From assembly GCA_903882665.1 (NCBI GenBank), contig CAIRXW010000003.1:1-64000 (forward strand): 64,000 nucleotides of DNA, read 5' to 3'. Shown here piece after piece: positions 20,715 to 30,695 of this stretch. The notes beneath the pieces are model-generated. The model saw only the letters and a program-made list of their open reading frames with translations. It was not told the origin of the DNA and did not search any database. This stretch comes from an uncultured Chlorobiaceae bacterium (lineage in GTDB: Bacteria > Bacteroidota > Chlorobiia > Chlorobiales > Chlorobiaceae). Made by a program: the position numbers and the translations under genes. Positions within the stretch are counted from its first letter, which is position 1. Each line of letters begins with the position of its first letter.

Positions 20715-21659
20715 ATGAGCCAAAACAATATCCCCAACACTCCGCCCTTTGCCGCACTCTCTTTGGGCCGGGGACTTGATCTCAAATCACCGGTACTCCT
20801 TGCCTCAGGCACCGTCTCTTATGGCGAAGAGCTCAGTCAACTCTGCGACCTTTCCAAAATCGGCGGCATAGTCACCAAGGCAATTTCTCTCGAACCAAGA
20901 GCAGGTAATCTCCCACAGCGCATCGCCGAAACGCCATCAGGCATGATCAACGCGATCGGACTGGCCAATGTGGGAGTAGAGCGCTTCATTGCTGAAAAAG
21001 TGCCCTTTCTCCGCCAACTTGATACTGCGGTCATCGTCAATATTGCCGGACGTTCAATCGACGACTACTGTGAAGTCGTTGCACAGCTTGACAAGGTTGA
21101 GGGGCTCAGTGCCTACGAAATCAACCTCTCGTGCCCGAACGTCAAGGGGGAGTGCATGATTATGGGGGTGAACCGTGAGGCCACCTTTGAAATTGTCTCG
21201 GAATTGCGCCGGATTACCAACAGGCACCTCATGATCAAACTGACGCCGAACGTCACCTCCATCAGTTCCATCGCCCTTGCGGCCCAGGAGGCTGGCGCAG
21301 ACTCCCTCTCGCTCATCAACACGGTGGTCGGTATGGCCATTAATTATAAAACCCGCAAGCCTCTGCTGAAGAACATTACGGGAGGACTTTCCGGTCCGGC
21401 AATCAAGCCGATTGCCCTTGCAAAAGTGTGGGAGGTTTTCAAGGCCGTTGACATTCCGATTGTCGGCATGGGTGGCATTGCGGGATTCGAGGACGCCATG
21501 GAGTTCCTCCTCGCAGGCTCACGCGCCATACAGATTGGTACCATGAACTTTGTCTATCCTGATATCGGCGAAAAGGTGGCCACCGCCATTGAAAACTTCT
21601 TCTCGGCACCGGGCGCAATCCCACTCAGCGAGTACACCGGAAGTCTTCTTGTCGATTAA
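20715..21659 (+). CDS. pyrD: Dihydroorotate dehydrogenase, class 1B catalytic subunit
   Basis: The 314-aa FMN enzyme oxidises dihydroorotate to orotate. Class 1B features are VLLASGTVSYGEE near residue 26, the catalytic Cys in EINLSCPNVKGE, and the C-terminal PIVGMGGIAGFEDAMEFLLAGS phosphate site. Class 1B enzymes normally pair with an iron-sulfur PyrK subunit, which is not adjacent. I chose the ATG at 20715; the frame is open ten codons further from a TTG. It converges on the DUF4407 gene with stop codons overlapping by 4 bp. Confidence 0.93.
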   Translation: MSQNNIPNTPPFAALSLGRGLDLKSPVLLASGTVSYGEELSQLCDLSKIGGIVTKAISLEPRAGNLPQRIAETPSGMINAIGLANVGVERFIAEKVPFLRQLDTAVIVNIAGRSIDDYCEVVAQLDKVEGLSAYEINLSCPNVKGECMIMGVNREATFEIVSELRRITNRHLMIKLTPNVTSISSIALAAQEAGADSLSLINTVVGMAINYKTRKPLLKNITGGLSGPAIKPIALAKVWEVFKAVDIPIVGMGGIAGFEDAMEFLLAGSRAIQIGTMNFVYPDIGEKVATAIENFFSAPGAIPLSEYTGSLLVD

Positions 21660-22771
21660 CCCGGTCGTCCCAACGATCCCCGTTTATTCGAAAAGTATCT
21701 CTTTGTACGCGGTACTGTTTTTTTCAAGCCCGGACCCCGGTACTCCCTGATAGCCCGATTATGGGAGAGAGAGGAGGAGTTGGTGAGTTGCGCAATAATC
21801 CGGGATTCCGATTCCCGGACATCCACATCCGACGGTCCCACATCCGACATAAGCTTGACAAGAAGCGGAGCACATTCGAAGGTGATAAAGAGAAGCGTGA
21901 TAAACAAAACCGCATTGGCCGAGGATCGGCTCACATCATTTGACGCATGGGTAAGCTCACCGAGTGCCCAGTTCCGGTCGGCAAAACCTGCATCAGAGGC
22001 TTTCCTGTCGAGCAATGCATCACTCAACATCATCTGATTGTTGATACCCTCTGCAGCTTTCTGACGATTCATATACTCCTGAAGCCCTGCCAGGCGGGCG
22101 GCAAGAAATTCAAGCCTTGCCTGTTTAGCCATCACGACCTGCTCCTTGTTTTTGGCATAGGTGCCATATCCCTCAAAACCGGAGGTTGTTGCCGTTCGGG
22201 AACCGAACACTTCCTGCTTCAATTCCTCGCGCAGGCGGTTCACTTCGCTGCTCAACGCGTCGTACTCATCCTGGCAGGTTTTAATCTGTGACAGTTCAAA
22301 TGCGTATTTCTCGTCGAAAGAGATCTTCACCTTCTCTATCCGCTCCTTCTGCTCGGAAAGGTAACGGAGTTGCAACTGTCCATGGATCTCCTTGTCAAAA
22401 ATTTTCAGTTCAAGTGGGCGAGCAATAACAATCGCAATCAGGACAGCAAAAACCATTCTTGGAGATGCCTGGTAAAACTGCTTCATCCCCCTTGATGTTT
22501 TCTTGATACTCGAAACGATATAGCGGTCAAGATTGAAGATTGCCATACCCCAGATCATTCCGAACAGCACTGCCCAAAACCAGGCGGCAGAGGTACCGGA
22601 AAAAACAAAATAGAGTGCATAACCACCTGATAACCCGGCAAAAAATGCCGTAAAAAATATGGTCGCCCCGATACCAAGATATTTACTGTGCTCGGTAGGG
22701 TATTTTTCAATCATTGCAACCGGAGTGCCGGCACATACCCAGAAAAAATGCTGCAGTTGTGAAAAGGTCAT
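21656..22771 (-). CDS. DUF4407 membrane protein
   Basis: The 371-aa protein has four predicted transmembrane helices: three N-terminal (residues about 30-52, 60-80 and 105-122) and one near 290-310. Between the third and fourth lies a charged, probably coiled-coil region of about 150 residues. The sequence around GMAIFNLDRYIVSSIKK matches the DUF4407 family. No function is established. It is transcribed divergently from ispF. Confidence 0.75.
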   Translation of the reverse strand: MTFSQLQHFFWVCAGTPVAMIEKYPTEHSKYLGIGATIFFTAFFAGLSGGYALYFVFSGTSAAWFWAVLFGMIWGMAIFNLDRYIVSSIKKTSRGMKQFYQASPRMVFAVLIAIVIARPLELKIFDKEIHGQLQLRYLSEQKERIEKVKISFDEKYAFELSQIKTCQDEYDALSSEVNRLREELKQEVFGSRTATTSGFEGYGTYAKNKEQVVMAKQARLEFLAARLAGLQEYMNRQKAAEGINNQMMLSDALLDRKASDAGFADRNWALGELTHASNDVSRSSANAVLFITLLFITFECAPLLVKLMSDVGPSDVDVRESESRIIAQLTNSSSLSHNRAIREYRGPGLKKTVPRTKRYFSNKRGSLGRPG

Positions 22772-22969
22772 GCCGGTAGCTTTATTTCCTCTGGCAAAAA
22801 AAATCCTGAATAAACACTTTTTTTCAATTTAAAACCTCACGGCAAAACAAGCAAAAGGAAAAAGTCCGCTTTTTCTCCCTGATTTTTCCTGACCTGTAGT
22901 ATGCCGGATTCTGTTTATTCCCGATTTATTCTATCTTTGATACCTTCATATATAACCCTTTAAACCTGA

Positions 22970-23449
22970 ATGACCATGCGTATTGGAATTGGAATTGATG
23001 TGCATCCTTTTGCAGAAGGTCGGGAACTGGTAATCGGTGGCGTTCATATCCCCGGACATAACGGTCTCGACGGCCACAGCGATGCAGATGTACTGCTTCA
23101 TGCTGTCAGCGACGCACTGCTTGGTGCCGCAGCCCTGGGAGACATCGGATTGCACTTCCCCAACACCAGCCAGGAGTTCAAGGATATCGACAGCATGATC
23201 CTGCTACGGCATGTCAGAAAACTGCTTGAAAAAAATGGCTACCAGATCGTTAACATCGATACCATGCTGCTGCTGGAAGAGCCCAAAATTGCTCCCTACA
23301 TTACCGAAATGCGCAAAAACATTGCACGCTGTCTCCAGGTTGAGCTCGGAGCGGTATCGGTAAAGGCGACCACCAACGAAAAACTTGGTTACATCGGGCG
23401 CGAAGAGGGTGCTGCCGCACATGCCGTCTGCATCATTCGTCAGGCCTAA
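22970..23449 (+). CDS. ispF: 2-C-methyl-D-erythritol 2,4-cyclodiphosphate synthase
   Basis: The 159-aa MEP-pathway enzyme makes the cyclodiphosphate precursor of isoprenoids, including bacteriochlorophyll tails, quinones and carotenoids. The metal-binding motif GIDVHPF at the N-terminus and [20 protein letters not shown] near residue 41 are intact, as is [15 protein letters not shown] at the end. A second in-frame ATG at 22976 is an alternative start. The stop overlaps the convergent ABC permease. Confidence 0.96.
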   Translation: MTMRIGIGIDVHPFAEGRELVIGGVHIPGHNGLDGHSDADVLLHAVSDALLGAAALGDIGLHFPNTSQEFKDIDSMILLRHVRKLLEKNGYQIVNIDTMLLLEEPKIAPYITEMRKNIARCLQVELGAVSVKATTNEKLGYIGREEGAAAHAVCIIRQA

Positions 23450-24720
23450 GCACCAACTTCACCCCTGAGGATGGTAACCGGCACATAGCGTGTCGCCTTT
23501 CTTGCCGGACTCCAGGAAGAGAGCACGGCAATGAGGATGCCGAAAACAATGACGATCAGATGGGCATCCGCCATTTCAATAATGGTGATCCGGTCACTTT
23601 TCAGCACTCCTGCCGTCGTTGCCTCGAAACGGATAGAGGCAACAAACTGGCAGATCAGATGGCCGATCGGACTGCCGATAAGCACTCCGAGAACGCCGAT
23701 CATAAAACCTTCAAGCATGAAAATACGGGTAATGTTTCCTCCCGGCATCCCCATGGAACGCATAATGGCTATATCCTTGACTTTTTGCAGAATAACCGTC
23801 GTCATGACTGATGAAACACCGAGACCCGCCACAACAAAAACAAACCCGACAAGAACCAGGGTAATGAGTCCATTACGGTTGTAGAACTCAATAACGTTAC
23901 GGTTGCTTTCATCCCAGCTCTCGCTTTTATAGCCGCTGAGCGCCTCTACCCTGTCGGCGGTCTGCTGGGCACGCTCAACATGCGCCGTTCTCAGGCCGAT
24001 ACCACTCACCGAATTGGAGGCAATTCCCTCCATCCTCTGGGCAAAAGAGAGGTTGACATAAGCCTCGCGCTCATCCTTTGCATTAAAGCCGCTGCTGAAA
24101 CGACCCACAACCATGACGGGAAACTCTTCACTGTTTTTTGTCACCAGCACAATCCTGTCGTGATAACCGGCATTGAGTTTTTTTGCCAGAAGATCGCCGA
24201 CAAGCACCCCGTTCGGCGTAGCGGCCAACTCTTCAAGGGTATTCTTTTCAAGAAGGTTCTTTTTCAAGCCGGCGATCTCAGCTTCAAGATGGGGCACAAC
24301 GCCTCGGGCAATGCAGGGCGTAAAACGGGTTTTGTTGCGGGCAATCACCTTGCTGAGCACAAAAGGTGAAATACTCCTGAGCTCCGCAACAGGCCGGATA
24401 CTTCCCAAAACTTCGGCATAGTTCTTGATCACCTCCTGTTCATTCAGATTGATATTTCTGGTCACCATCGAAACCTTGCTGCCATTCTGGCCAATAATAT
24501 TGTCGGGCACCAGCGGCACCACCCGTTCTGCGCTGATCACCACATGCGGGGCGGTATCGATCACTTTGGCAATAACATTTGATGAGGAACCCCGTGAAAC
24601 GGAGATGGTCGTCACCAGCATGGCTGAACCAACGGCCACTCCAAGTGCCGTAAGGAGTGTCTGGCGTTTTCTCTCCCTCAAATGCACAAACGCGATCCTC
24701 GCCTGATCTCTGTAGTTCAT
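23446..24720 (-). CDS. ABC transporter permease, FtsX/LolC-like
   Basis: The 424-aa protein has the MacB/FtsX permease layout: one N-terminal helix (residues about 22-42), a large periplasmic domain (45-275) and three C-terminal helices (near 285-310, 330-365 and 390-410). The cytoplasmic loop [24 protein letters not shown] is the coupling region typical of LolC/E. No ATPase lies beside it, so the partner is encoded elsewhere. It may export lipoproteins or lipids. Confidence 0.85.
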   Translation of the reverse strand: MNYRDQARIAFVHLRERKRQTLLTALGVAVGSAMLVTTISVSRGSSSNVIAKVIDTAPHVVISAERVVPLVPDNIIGQNGSKVSMVTRNINLNEQEVIKNYAEVLGSIRPVAELRSISPFVLSKVIARNKTRFTPCIARGVVPHLEAEIAGLKKNLLEKNTLEELAATPNGVLVGDLLAKKLNAGYHDRIVLVTKNSEEFPVMVVGRFSSGFNAKDEREAYVNLSFAQRMEGIASNSVSGIGLRTAHVERAQQTADRVEALSGYKSESWDESNRNVIEFYNRNGLITLVLVGFVFVVAGLGVSSVMTTVILQKVKDIAIMRSMGMPGGNITRIFMLEGFMIGVLGVLIGSPIGHLICQFVASIRFEATTAGVLKSDRITIIEMADAHLIVIVFGILIAVLSSWSPARKATRYVPVTILRGEVGA

Positions 24721-24904
24721 AAAAAAAGCTCTTGTTCAGTCATCTTCAGACGCATGGGCTGTTATTAAATTTTGAGACTTATCGTTGAAAAATCACACAA
24801 AAAATCTATCTTGACTGCCAGACGCGGGAAATATTTTTCCCCCACAAATAAAGAAATTCGACCATTAAATACTAACCTTGACATCGAAACAGGAGAACAT
24901 AACT

Positions 24905-26110
24905 GTGAAAAAAATTGGTATCCTCACCAGCGGCGGGGATTGTGGCGGACTCAATGCGGTGCTGAAAGGTGCGGCAATGATGGCTTTGTCAAAAGGGCTG
25001 GAACTCTTTATTATTCCAAACGGCTATGCCGGTTTATACAATCTGGTCGACCAGGAGACGATTGTCCGGCTCGACCAGGTTCGTCTCGACCGGTTTGATG
25101 CCAGTTTTGCCGGATCCGAAGCAGGCCATTCGAGAGTTAAAATCAAGGCCATAAGCAATCCTGAAAAGTACAACCGCATCAAGGCCGGCATGAAAAAATT
25201 CGGCATTGATGCACTCGTTATCAGCGGAGGCGACGATTCGGGCAGCGTCATGGTCGATTTAAACCAGCAAGGAATTCAGTGCATCCACGCGCCCAAAACG
25301 ATGGATCTTGATTTGCAGACCTATTCCGTCGGCGGCGACTCAACCATCAACCGCATTGCACAGTTTGTGCACGACCTTAAAACAACAGGCAAAACCCACA
25401 ACAGGGTACTGGTAACCGAAGTATTCGGCCGTTATGCCGGCCATACCGCTTTCCGCAGCGGCGTTGCGGCTGAAGCTGACTGTATTCTCATACCGGAAAT
25501 TCCGGCGGACTGGGATGTTGTCTATGAACACCTTGCAGAACGCTTTACCCGCAGGATCAGGGAGAGCGACGTCCACAGTGGCACCTACACCATTGTTGTT
25601 GCTGAAGGGCTGAAAAATGCCGACGGCACCGATATTGTTGATGAATCGGCAGGTATTGACGCCTTCGGTCACAAAAAACTTGCCGGTGCGGGGAAATTTA
25701 CCTGCCAGCAGATCCAGAAGAAAATGAAAGCAGATCCGGCCATGCCTATTTTCATGAAAGAGACCGGCATGTTCGTCGAAGGTGTCTATGAAATCCCGGA
25801 GGTACGTGAAATCCATCCTGGCCACCTTGTCCGTTCCGGCAACTCTTCAGCCTACGACATCAACTTCGGCTTTGAAGCCGGTGCAGCAGCCATACTGCTT
25901 CTGCTCGACGGCAAAACCGGCGTCACGATCTCCAAGGTCAAGGGACGCAAGGTAGAGTTTATCGAGTCAAGCAAAGCGATTGTGCAGCGCCATGTCGATC
26001 TCGACCATGTCGCCATGTACGAATCTCTCGGCATCTGCTTTGGCAGAAAACCGATCGCCTACGAACCTATCCTTCGCGAAGTCGAAGGCGTTTACGAACG
26101 AATTTACTGA
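24905..26110 (+). CDS. pfp: 6-phosphofructokinase, PPi-dependent type
   Basis: The 401-aa group A phosphofructokinase has ILTSGGDCGGLNAVLKG at the N-terminus and ISGGDDSGSVM near residue 108. An Asp in GGDD, where ATP enzymes have Gly (GGDG), is the known determinant of pyrophosphate use. The catalytic PKTMDLDLQ replaces the usual PKTIDND, and EVFGRYAGHTAF is present. A GTG start at 24905 is supported by AGGAG nine bases upstream and by the motif beginning at the next residues. A strong terminator follows. The enzyme could run reversibly between fructose-6-phosphate and fructose-1,6-bisphosphate. Confidence 0.9.
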   Translation: MKKIGILTSGGDCGGLNAVLKGAAMMALSKGLELFIIPNGYAGLYNLVDQETIVRLDQVRLDRFDASFAGSEAGHSRVKIKAISNPEKYNRIKAGMKKFGIDALVISGGDDSGSVMVDLNQQGIQCIHAPKTMDLDLQTYSVGGDSTINRIAQFVHDLKTTGKTHNRVLVTEVFGRYAGHTAFRSGVAAEADCILIPEIPADWDVVYEHLAERFTRRIRESDVHSGTYTIVVAEGLKNADGTDIVDESAGIDAFGHKKLAGAGKFTCQQIQKKMKADPAMPIFMKETGMFVEGVYEIPEVREIHPGHLVRSGNSSAYDINFGFEAGAAAILLLLDGKTGVTISKVKGRKVEFIESSKAIVQRHVDLDHVAMYESLGICFGRKPIAYEPILREVEGVYERIY

Positions 26111-26132
26111 CCTTTTCATTGTTCCGGACAAT

Positions 26133-26164
26133 AAAAACCCCGCAACAGAACGCGGGGTTTTTTA
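26133..26164 (+). terminator. Rho-independent terminator after pfp
   Basis: Stem aaaaccccgc / gcggggtttt (ten base pairs, short loop AACAGAAC) is followed by a run of T residues. It ends pfp transcription before ilvE. Confidence 0.92.
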
Positions 26165-26212
26165 TATCTTGAAGTTTACTCCTTAATGCCATTAACACCC
26201 AACGCCTGCATC

Positions 26213-27154
26213 ATGAACAAGTCTGCCAAAATCTGGATGAACGGCGAACTGATTGACTGGATTGACGCGAAAATCCACATTCTGTCACATGTTGTCCACT
26301 ACGGTTCATCTCTCTTTGAAGGAATTCGCTGCTATGAAACCCTGAAGGGCTCCGCAGTTCTCTTTCTTGACGAACACATCAAACGTCTCAGGGACTCGTC
26401 AAAAATATACCGTATTGAAATTCCATACTCCGAAAAAGAGCTGAAAGAGGCCATCATCGCCACAATCCAGGCCAACGATTTCAAATCCTGCTACATCCGC
26501 CCACTGGTCTACCGGGGACAGGGCGCTTTGGGAGTCAACCCGCACCGTGCATCAATTGAGGTTGCCATTGCCACCTGGGAGTGGGGAACCTACCTTGGAG
26601 AAGATGTGCTTGAAACCGGCGTTGACGTCCGCGTCTCCTCATGGACCCGCCCAGCCCCGAACACCCTGCCTGCATGGGCAAAAGCCGGTGGCAACTACCT
26701 GAACTCGCAGCTCATCAAAATGGAAGCGCTGATGGACGACTACGCCGAAGGGCTTGCGCTTGATGTGAACGGTTATGTTTCAGAAGGAAGCGGCGAAAAT
26801 ATTTTTGTCATCCGCGACGGCATTATCTTCACCCCCATGTCGGCCCAGTCGATACTTCCCGGATTCACCCGCTACGCCATCATGCACATTGCAAAAGAGC
26901 TTGGCTACGAAGTCCGCGAAACACTGATTCCACGCGAAGCACTCTATATCGCTGACGAGGTCTTTTTGACCGGCACTGCAGCGGAAATAACTCCGGTCAG
27001 AAGCATCGACAAATATCCGATCGGCAATGAAAAACGGGGTCCGATTACCGAAGTACTGCAGGAGGCATATCTTAAAATCGTCCACACTGGCGAAGATCCC
27101 TACAACTGGCTAACCTTTATCTCACCACCGCAAGAGATACATGAGCTGGAATAA
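26213..27154 (+). CDS. ilvE: Branched-chain amino acid aminotransferase
   Basis: The 313-aa class IV PLP aminotransferase has KIWMNGELIDW at the start, HYGSSLFEGIRCYET, YIRPLVYRGQGALGV, the Schiff-base lysine in AKAGGNYLNSQLIK near residue 160, and DVNGYVSEGSGENIF. It catalyses the last step of leucine, isoleucine and valine synthesis. I prefer the ATG at 26213 because homology begins there; an upstream ATG at 26186 would add nine residues. Neither has a good ribosome site. It overlaps holB by 14 bp. Confidence 0.93.
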   Translation: MNKSAKIWMNGELIDWIDAKIHILSHVVHYGSSLFEGIRCYETLKGSAVLFLDEHIKRLRDSSKIYRIEIPYSEKELKEAIIATIQANDFKSCYIRPLVYRGQGALGVNPHRASIEVAIATWEWGTYLGEDVLETGVDVRVSSWTRPAPNTLPAWAKAGGNYLNSQLIKMEALMDDYAEGLALDVNGYVSEGSGENIFVIRDGIIFTPMSAQSILPGFTRYAIMHIAKELGYEVRETLIPREALYIADEVFLTGTAAEITPVRSIDKYPIGNEKRGPITEVLQEAYLKIVHTGEDPYNWLTFISPPQEIHELE

Positions 27155-28310
27155 CATTATCGGTCAAAAGCGTCAAATCCGCGTTCTGCAGCAAGCACTT
27201 GCAACAGGGCGCCTTGCTCATGCCTACCTCTTCACCGGCCCCGACGGGTCGGGAAAAGAGTCGGTCGCCTTTGAAATTGCTTCGCTTCTCAACTGCCAGA
27301 ATGTGGCAACCGGCAGTGAGGCGGGCTCATGCGGGGTATGCCCTGACTGCACGCTGATCCACGAATTCATGCACCCGAACGTGGAGTATATTTTTCCGGT
27401 AGAATCGGCCCTGCTTGAGCCGGGAGAGTCTGCAAAAAAAGAGAACAAGCGCTTTACCGATGCAAAAGAGCGCTACGATGCACTGCTCGAACAAAAAAAA
27501 CAGAACCCCTATCTTTCCCCTGCCATGGAGCGTTCCATGGGTATTCTGACTGAACAGATCATCTCGCTCCAGCACAAAGCGATGTTCATGCCGAGTGAGG
27601 GAAGCAAAAAGATATTCATTATTTCGCAGGCCGAACGGCTGCACCCATCGGCGGCAAACAAACTGCTCAAACTGCTCGAAGAGCCACCGCCACACGTCCT
27701 CTTCATTCTGGTCTCGTCAAGACCGGAAGCGCTGCTGCCAACCATCCGATCGCGATGCCAGGCCATCAGGTTTTCACGCATTACCGCCCAGGAACTGCGA
27801 CTCTGGCTACAGGAAAACCGCCCGGAGATCACGGAACCCGAGCTGAGCTTTATCGTCAACTTTTCGAGGGGAAACCTCCGGCTTGCCTGGGAGTTCATCA
27901 ACAATCGAGACAGCAACAGCTCAGAAACAGCAACCATTCTACTCCGTAACCAGGCGCTCGACTACCTTCGCCTGCTCCTGACCCCCAGCCGATTTCATGA
28001 AGCCATCACCTCCTGCGAGCAGAACGCCAAAAACCTCTCACGTAGCGACCTTACCCTCTTTCTTGCCGCACTTCTCCTCTTCTTTCAGGACGCCAACCAT
28101 CGCCGGATCAATCCTGACTTTCAGGAGCTGAACAACCCCGACATCAGCGACGCCATCGACCGTTTCGCAAAAAACTTCCCCAACCCGGATTTCTTCCAGA
28201 TCTCAACCATCACCGAAGAGGCCATCCGCGCCATCGAACGCAACGCCAGCCCGCTCCTTGTCATGACCTCCTTTACGTCTGAGATCAAGGGTTTGCTGCA
28301 AAGGGGCTGA
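27141..28310 (+). CDS. holB: DNA polymerase III delta' subunit
   Basis: The 389-aa AAA+ protein has the clamp-loader pattern: NNIIGQKRQIRVLQQAL, Walker A GPDGSGKES near residues 33-41, a zinc knuckle with CGVCPDC near residue 64, NKLLKLLEEPPPHVLFIL and sensor SSRPEALLPTIRSRCQ. It loads the sliding clamp with delta and gamma/tau. An insertion of about 60 residues after the zinc knuckle (DAKERYDALLEQKKQ region) seems longer than in the classical protein. It overlaps ilvE, implying co-transcription. Confidence 0.9.
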   Translation: MSWNNIIGQKRQIRVLQQALATGRLAHAYLFTGPDGSGKESVAFEIASLLNCQNVATGSEAGSCGVCPDCTLIHEFMHPNVEYIFPVESALLEPGESAKKENKRFTDAKERYDALLEQKKQNPYLSPAMERSMGILTEQIISLQHKAMFMPSEGSKKIFIISQAERLHPSAANKLLKLLEEPPPHVLFILVSSRPEALLPTIRSRCQAIRFSRITAQELRLWLQENRPEITEPELSFIVNFSRGNLRLAWEFINNRDSNSSETATILLRNQALDYLRLLLTPSRFHEAITSCEQNAKNLSRSDLTLFLAALLLFFQDANHRRINPDFQELNNPDISDAIDRFAKNFPNPDFFQISTITEEAIRAIERNASPLLVMTSFTSEIKGLLQRG

Positions 28311-28352
28311 TGCAAGTGGGAATCCCCGTTTCTCTGAATACTCTGTATCATT

Positions 28353-28697
28353 TTAGTCCTTTATGTCCGCTTCTTTCGAATCTTTATCGGTAGCGGAATC
28401 GAGCCAGTTGAGATAGCCGGGCAGTCCGCCAGTAATCTGCAGTTTGATGATTTCGGGCACGTCGTAGGGGTGGTGCTCCAGAATATGGGCTTCAAGATTG
28501 CAGTAACAGGCTTCAGTGGTTTTGATGTACAAGGCAACTTCACCCTCTTTTTGCAGCACCCCTTCCCAGATATAAAAGCTGCGAATTTCAGCCATCTGGA
28601 CGCAAGCGGCGAGACGATGCTCAAGAATGGCTTCCGCAAGCTTTTCAGCGATCTCGCGGCTGGGAGCGGTGGTAATGACCATACAATAGCTGCACAT
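28353..28697 (-). CDS. cutA: Divalent-cation tolerance protein CutA1
   Basis: The 114-aa protein has the CutA1 ferredoxin-like fold motifs: VITTAPSREIAEKLAEAIL, RLAACVQM, SFYIWEGVLQKEGEVALYIKT and HPYDVPEIIKL. It forms trimers in known members, with a disputed role in metal tolerance. I start at the ATG at 28697; the longer open frame upstream only shadows the peptidase gene. It follows that gene by 16 bp on the same strand. Confidence 0.92.
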   Translation of the reverse strand: MCSYCMVITTAPSREIAEKLAEAILEHRLAACVQMAEIRSFYIWEGVLQKEGEVALYIKTTEACYCNLEAHILEHHPYDVPEIIKLQITGGLPGYLNWLDSATDKDSKEADIKD

Positions 28698-28713
28698 ACT
28701 CACGTTGATAGTC

Positions 28714-29829
28714 TTACAGTTCGATAAGCTCCTTGCTGAAGCGCTGCAGGGAGGTTGCTCCCTGCGGGCCCATAACCACCGTATCCTCAATGCGTACCCC
28801 GAATTTTCCGGGCAGGTAGATGCCTGGCTCAATAGTAAAGAGCATATTCTCCTGCAAGGTATGCTCCCCTTTCGGACTGATCCGAGGCTCTTCGTGCACC
28901 TGAAGGCCGACACCGTGGCCAAGGCCGTGACCAAACTCATCGGCGTAACCGTGAGCAGCAATAAAGCGGCGTACCTCCTCATCAAGCTCTTTGGCTGTCA
29001 TACCGCACCGCGCCGAGGCGACACCAAGCGCCTGCGCCTCCTGCACGATACGATAGACTTCCCTGGCTTCGCCGGAAACATGACCAAGAGCAACGGTTCT
29101 GGTCTGGTCGGAGGCATACCCTTCATAGACACACCCAATATCAAGCACAATCAGCTCTCCCTGCCTGAAATGCGCCTTTGAAGGAGTTGCATGAGGCATG
29201 GCTGAACGCGCTCCAGCGGCCACAATAGGTTCAAAAGAGTCCCTTTCCGCGCCAAGCTTTTTATGCTGGTAGGTAATCTCTGCGGCAATATCGAGCTCCG
29301 TTACTGAGGAGGAAATCAGGGGAAGTACGCCCTCAAGCACAAGCTCGCTGATTTCTGCTGCGCGGCGCATCTTCGTGAGCTCAATCTCATTTTTCAGCAT
29401 TCGGAATTCATCGAAAAATGAGTCAACAGGTACGACGCGCTGTTTGCCGAGAATCTGTTCGATAAGGCGGGTCGCTTCGTGCCAGGTGATATTATCAGAC
29501 TGCAATGCAACCGTTTCGCCGAGAGGATAACGCCCTGAACCAAGCTCAGCAGCAAACCCGTCAGTAGCAATAACCGTTTCTGCCACGACAACCTCAAGGG
29601 ATGCCTGTTCCTTGTAGCGAAAATCAGTAAACAACCAGCTATTTTCTCTGGTAAGCAGCAGCCTCGCGCTCGAACCGCTGAAACCGGTCAGCCACCGGAT
29701 AACAGCAAGATCAGTAACAATAATTGCGTCAAGAGCATGGCTCATCATTTTTCTTGACACCATGCGCAAGGACTCTTTACGATGCAATGTCAACTGCTGG
29801 CTATCCATTAAAAATGTACTATGATTCAT
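28714..29829 (-). CDS. pepP: M24 family Xaa-Pro aminopeptidase
   Basis: The 371-aa protein has an N-terminal creatinase-like domain (residues about 1-140) and the pita-bread metallopeptidase domain. Metal ligands are visible: Asp in VLDIGCVYEGYASDQTRTV, His in GHGLGHGVGLQVHEEP, Glu in TIEPGIYLPG and Glu in GVRIEDTVV. It should remove N-terminal residues before proline. The exact start is uncertain because several ATG codons (residues 8 and 23) lie near the N-terminus. Confidence 0.88.
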   Translation of the reverse strand: MNHSTFLMDSQQLTLHRKESLRMVSRKMMSHALDAIIVTDLAVIRWLTGFSGSSARLLLTRENSWLFTDFRYKEQASLEVVVAETVIATDGFAAELGSGRYPLGETVALQSDNITWHEATRLIEQILGKQRVVPVDSFFDEFRMLKNEIELTKMRRAAEISELVLEGVLPLISSSVTELDIAAEITYQHKKLGAERDSFEPIVAAGARSAMPHATPSKAHFRQGELIVLDIGCVYEGYASDQTRTVALGHVSGEAREVYRIVQEAQALGVASARCGMTAKELDEEVRRFIAAHGYADEFGHGLGHGVGLQVHEEPRISPKGEHTLQENMLFTIEPGIYLPGKFGVRIEDTVVMGPQGATSLQRFSKELIEL

Positions 29830-29954
29830 AAAAATATCTGCGGAACGCCACCGTGGTTATGCTCAGAATATTCAATTTCATTTCGCAGGTAATTGCAAAT
29901 TATTTCAGCCAAATCAGAAGTTTAATGACACCAATACACTGGCATCAGGGTGAT

Positions 29955-30695
29955 CTACATACTCACAGTTAGACCTGCAAGAAACATCGTATCGGTTATG
30001 GCATGGTCAAGTCCGCCTTTAACACCAACATCAAGATCGAAATCTTTTGTTACGCTATAGATCAGGCCCCCGACAAGATAAACAGGATGGGTATTTGAAG
30101 TCTTGTCTGGATTGGTATCAATGCCGATATCTACAACAGAATGAAGTTTTTGGGTTACTTGGATTTCTGCCGCAATTGATGCATGCCAGGTGTCCAGTCT
30201 TGAGACTTCAGCATCCGATTTCAGTCCGTAGGCATTACGGGTATAACCAACATTGCAGTGCATGTCAGCTTGTTTTGCTTCCTGGGTGACTATTACCATC
30301 ATTCCGCCCGAAAAAGCGCCGTTTCCGACTCTTTTTTTCTCATCACCCGTCGGTATCGAAAATCCGGGTTTCAAGGCTAAACTCAATCCGCTCTGTTCAC
30401 CACCGAAAATCCTCCATTTGACTTGAACCGGTATATCGCCTATTCCTTTCGCGGGTGCCCATTGATAGGGAGGAGCAACGGACAGATCGACATTATCAGT
30501 TATCCCCAAGGTAAGGGCACCAGCCATCCCTCCGTTGGCATCAATGTTATTAGTTGAAAATCCGCAGTTGAACTCCAGTAAATATCTTCCTCTGCCTTGA
30601 GTTCCGGTATCATCGGTAATCATTGGATGCCCTGCGAAAGCTGGTGCTGAGCACAACAGTGCCAGAATCAAGGCTATAGATTTATTAACCATCAT
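29955..30695 (-). CDS. Predicted outer-membrane beta-barrel protein
   Basis: The 246-aa protein starts with a clear signal peptide (SIALILALLCSAPAFAG). The mature part has alternating hydrophobic and polar residues, GLSLALKPGFSIPTGDEKK and a C-terminus MFLAGLTVSM, as expected of a small porin-like barrel related to phenol-degradation MetA/transporter families. The gene overlaps the TolC-like gene upstream by 4 bp, so it belongs to the export operon. Substrate unknown. Confidence 0.65.
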   Translation of the reverse strand: MMVNKSIALILALLCSAPAFAGHPMITDDTGTQGRGRYLLEFNCGFSTNNIDANGGMAGALTLGITDNVDLSVAPPYQWAPAKGIGDIPVQVKWRIFGGEQSGLSLALKPGFSIPTGDEKKRVGNGAFSGGMMVIVTQEAKQADMHCNVGYTRNAYGLKSDAEVSRLDTWHASIAAEIQVTQKLHSVVDIGIDTNPDKTSNTHPVYLVGGLIYSVTKDFDLDVGVKGGLDHAITDTMFLAGLTVSM

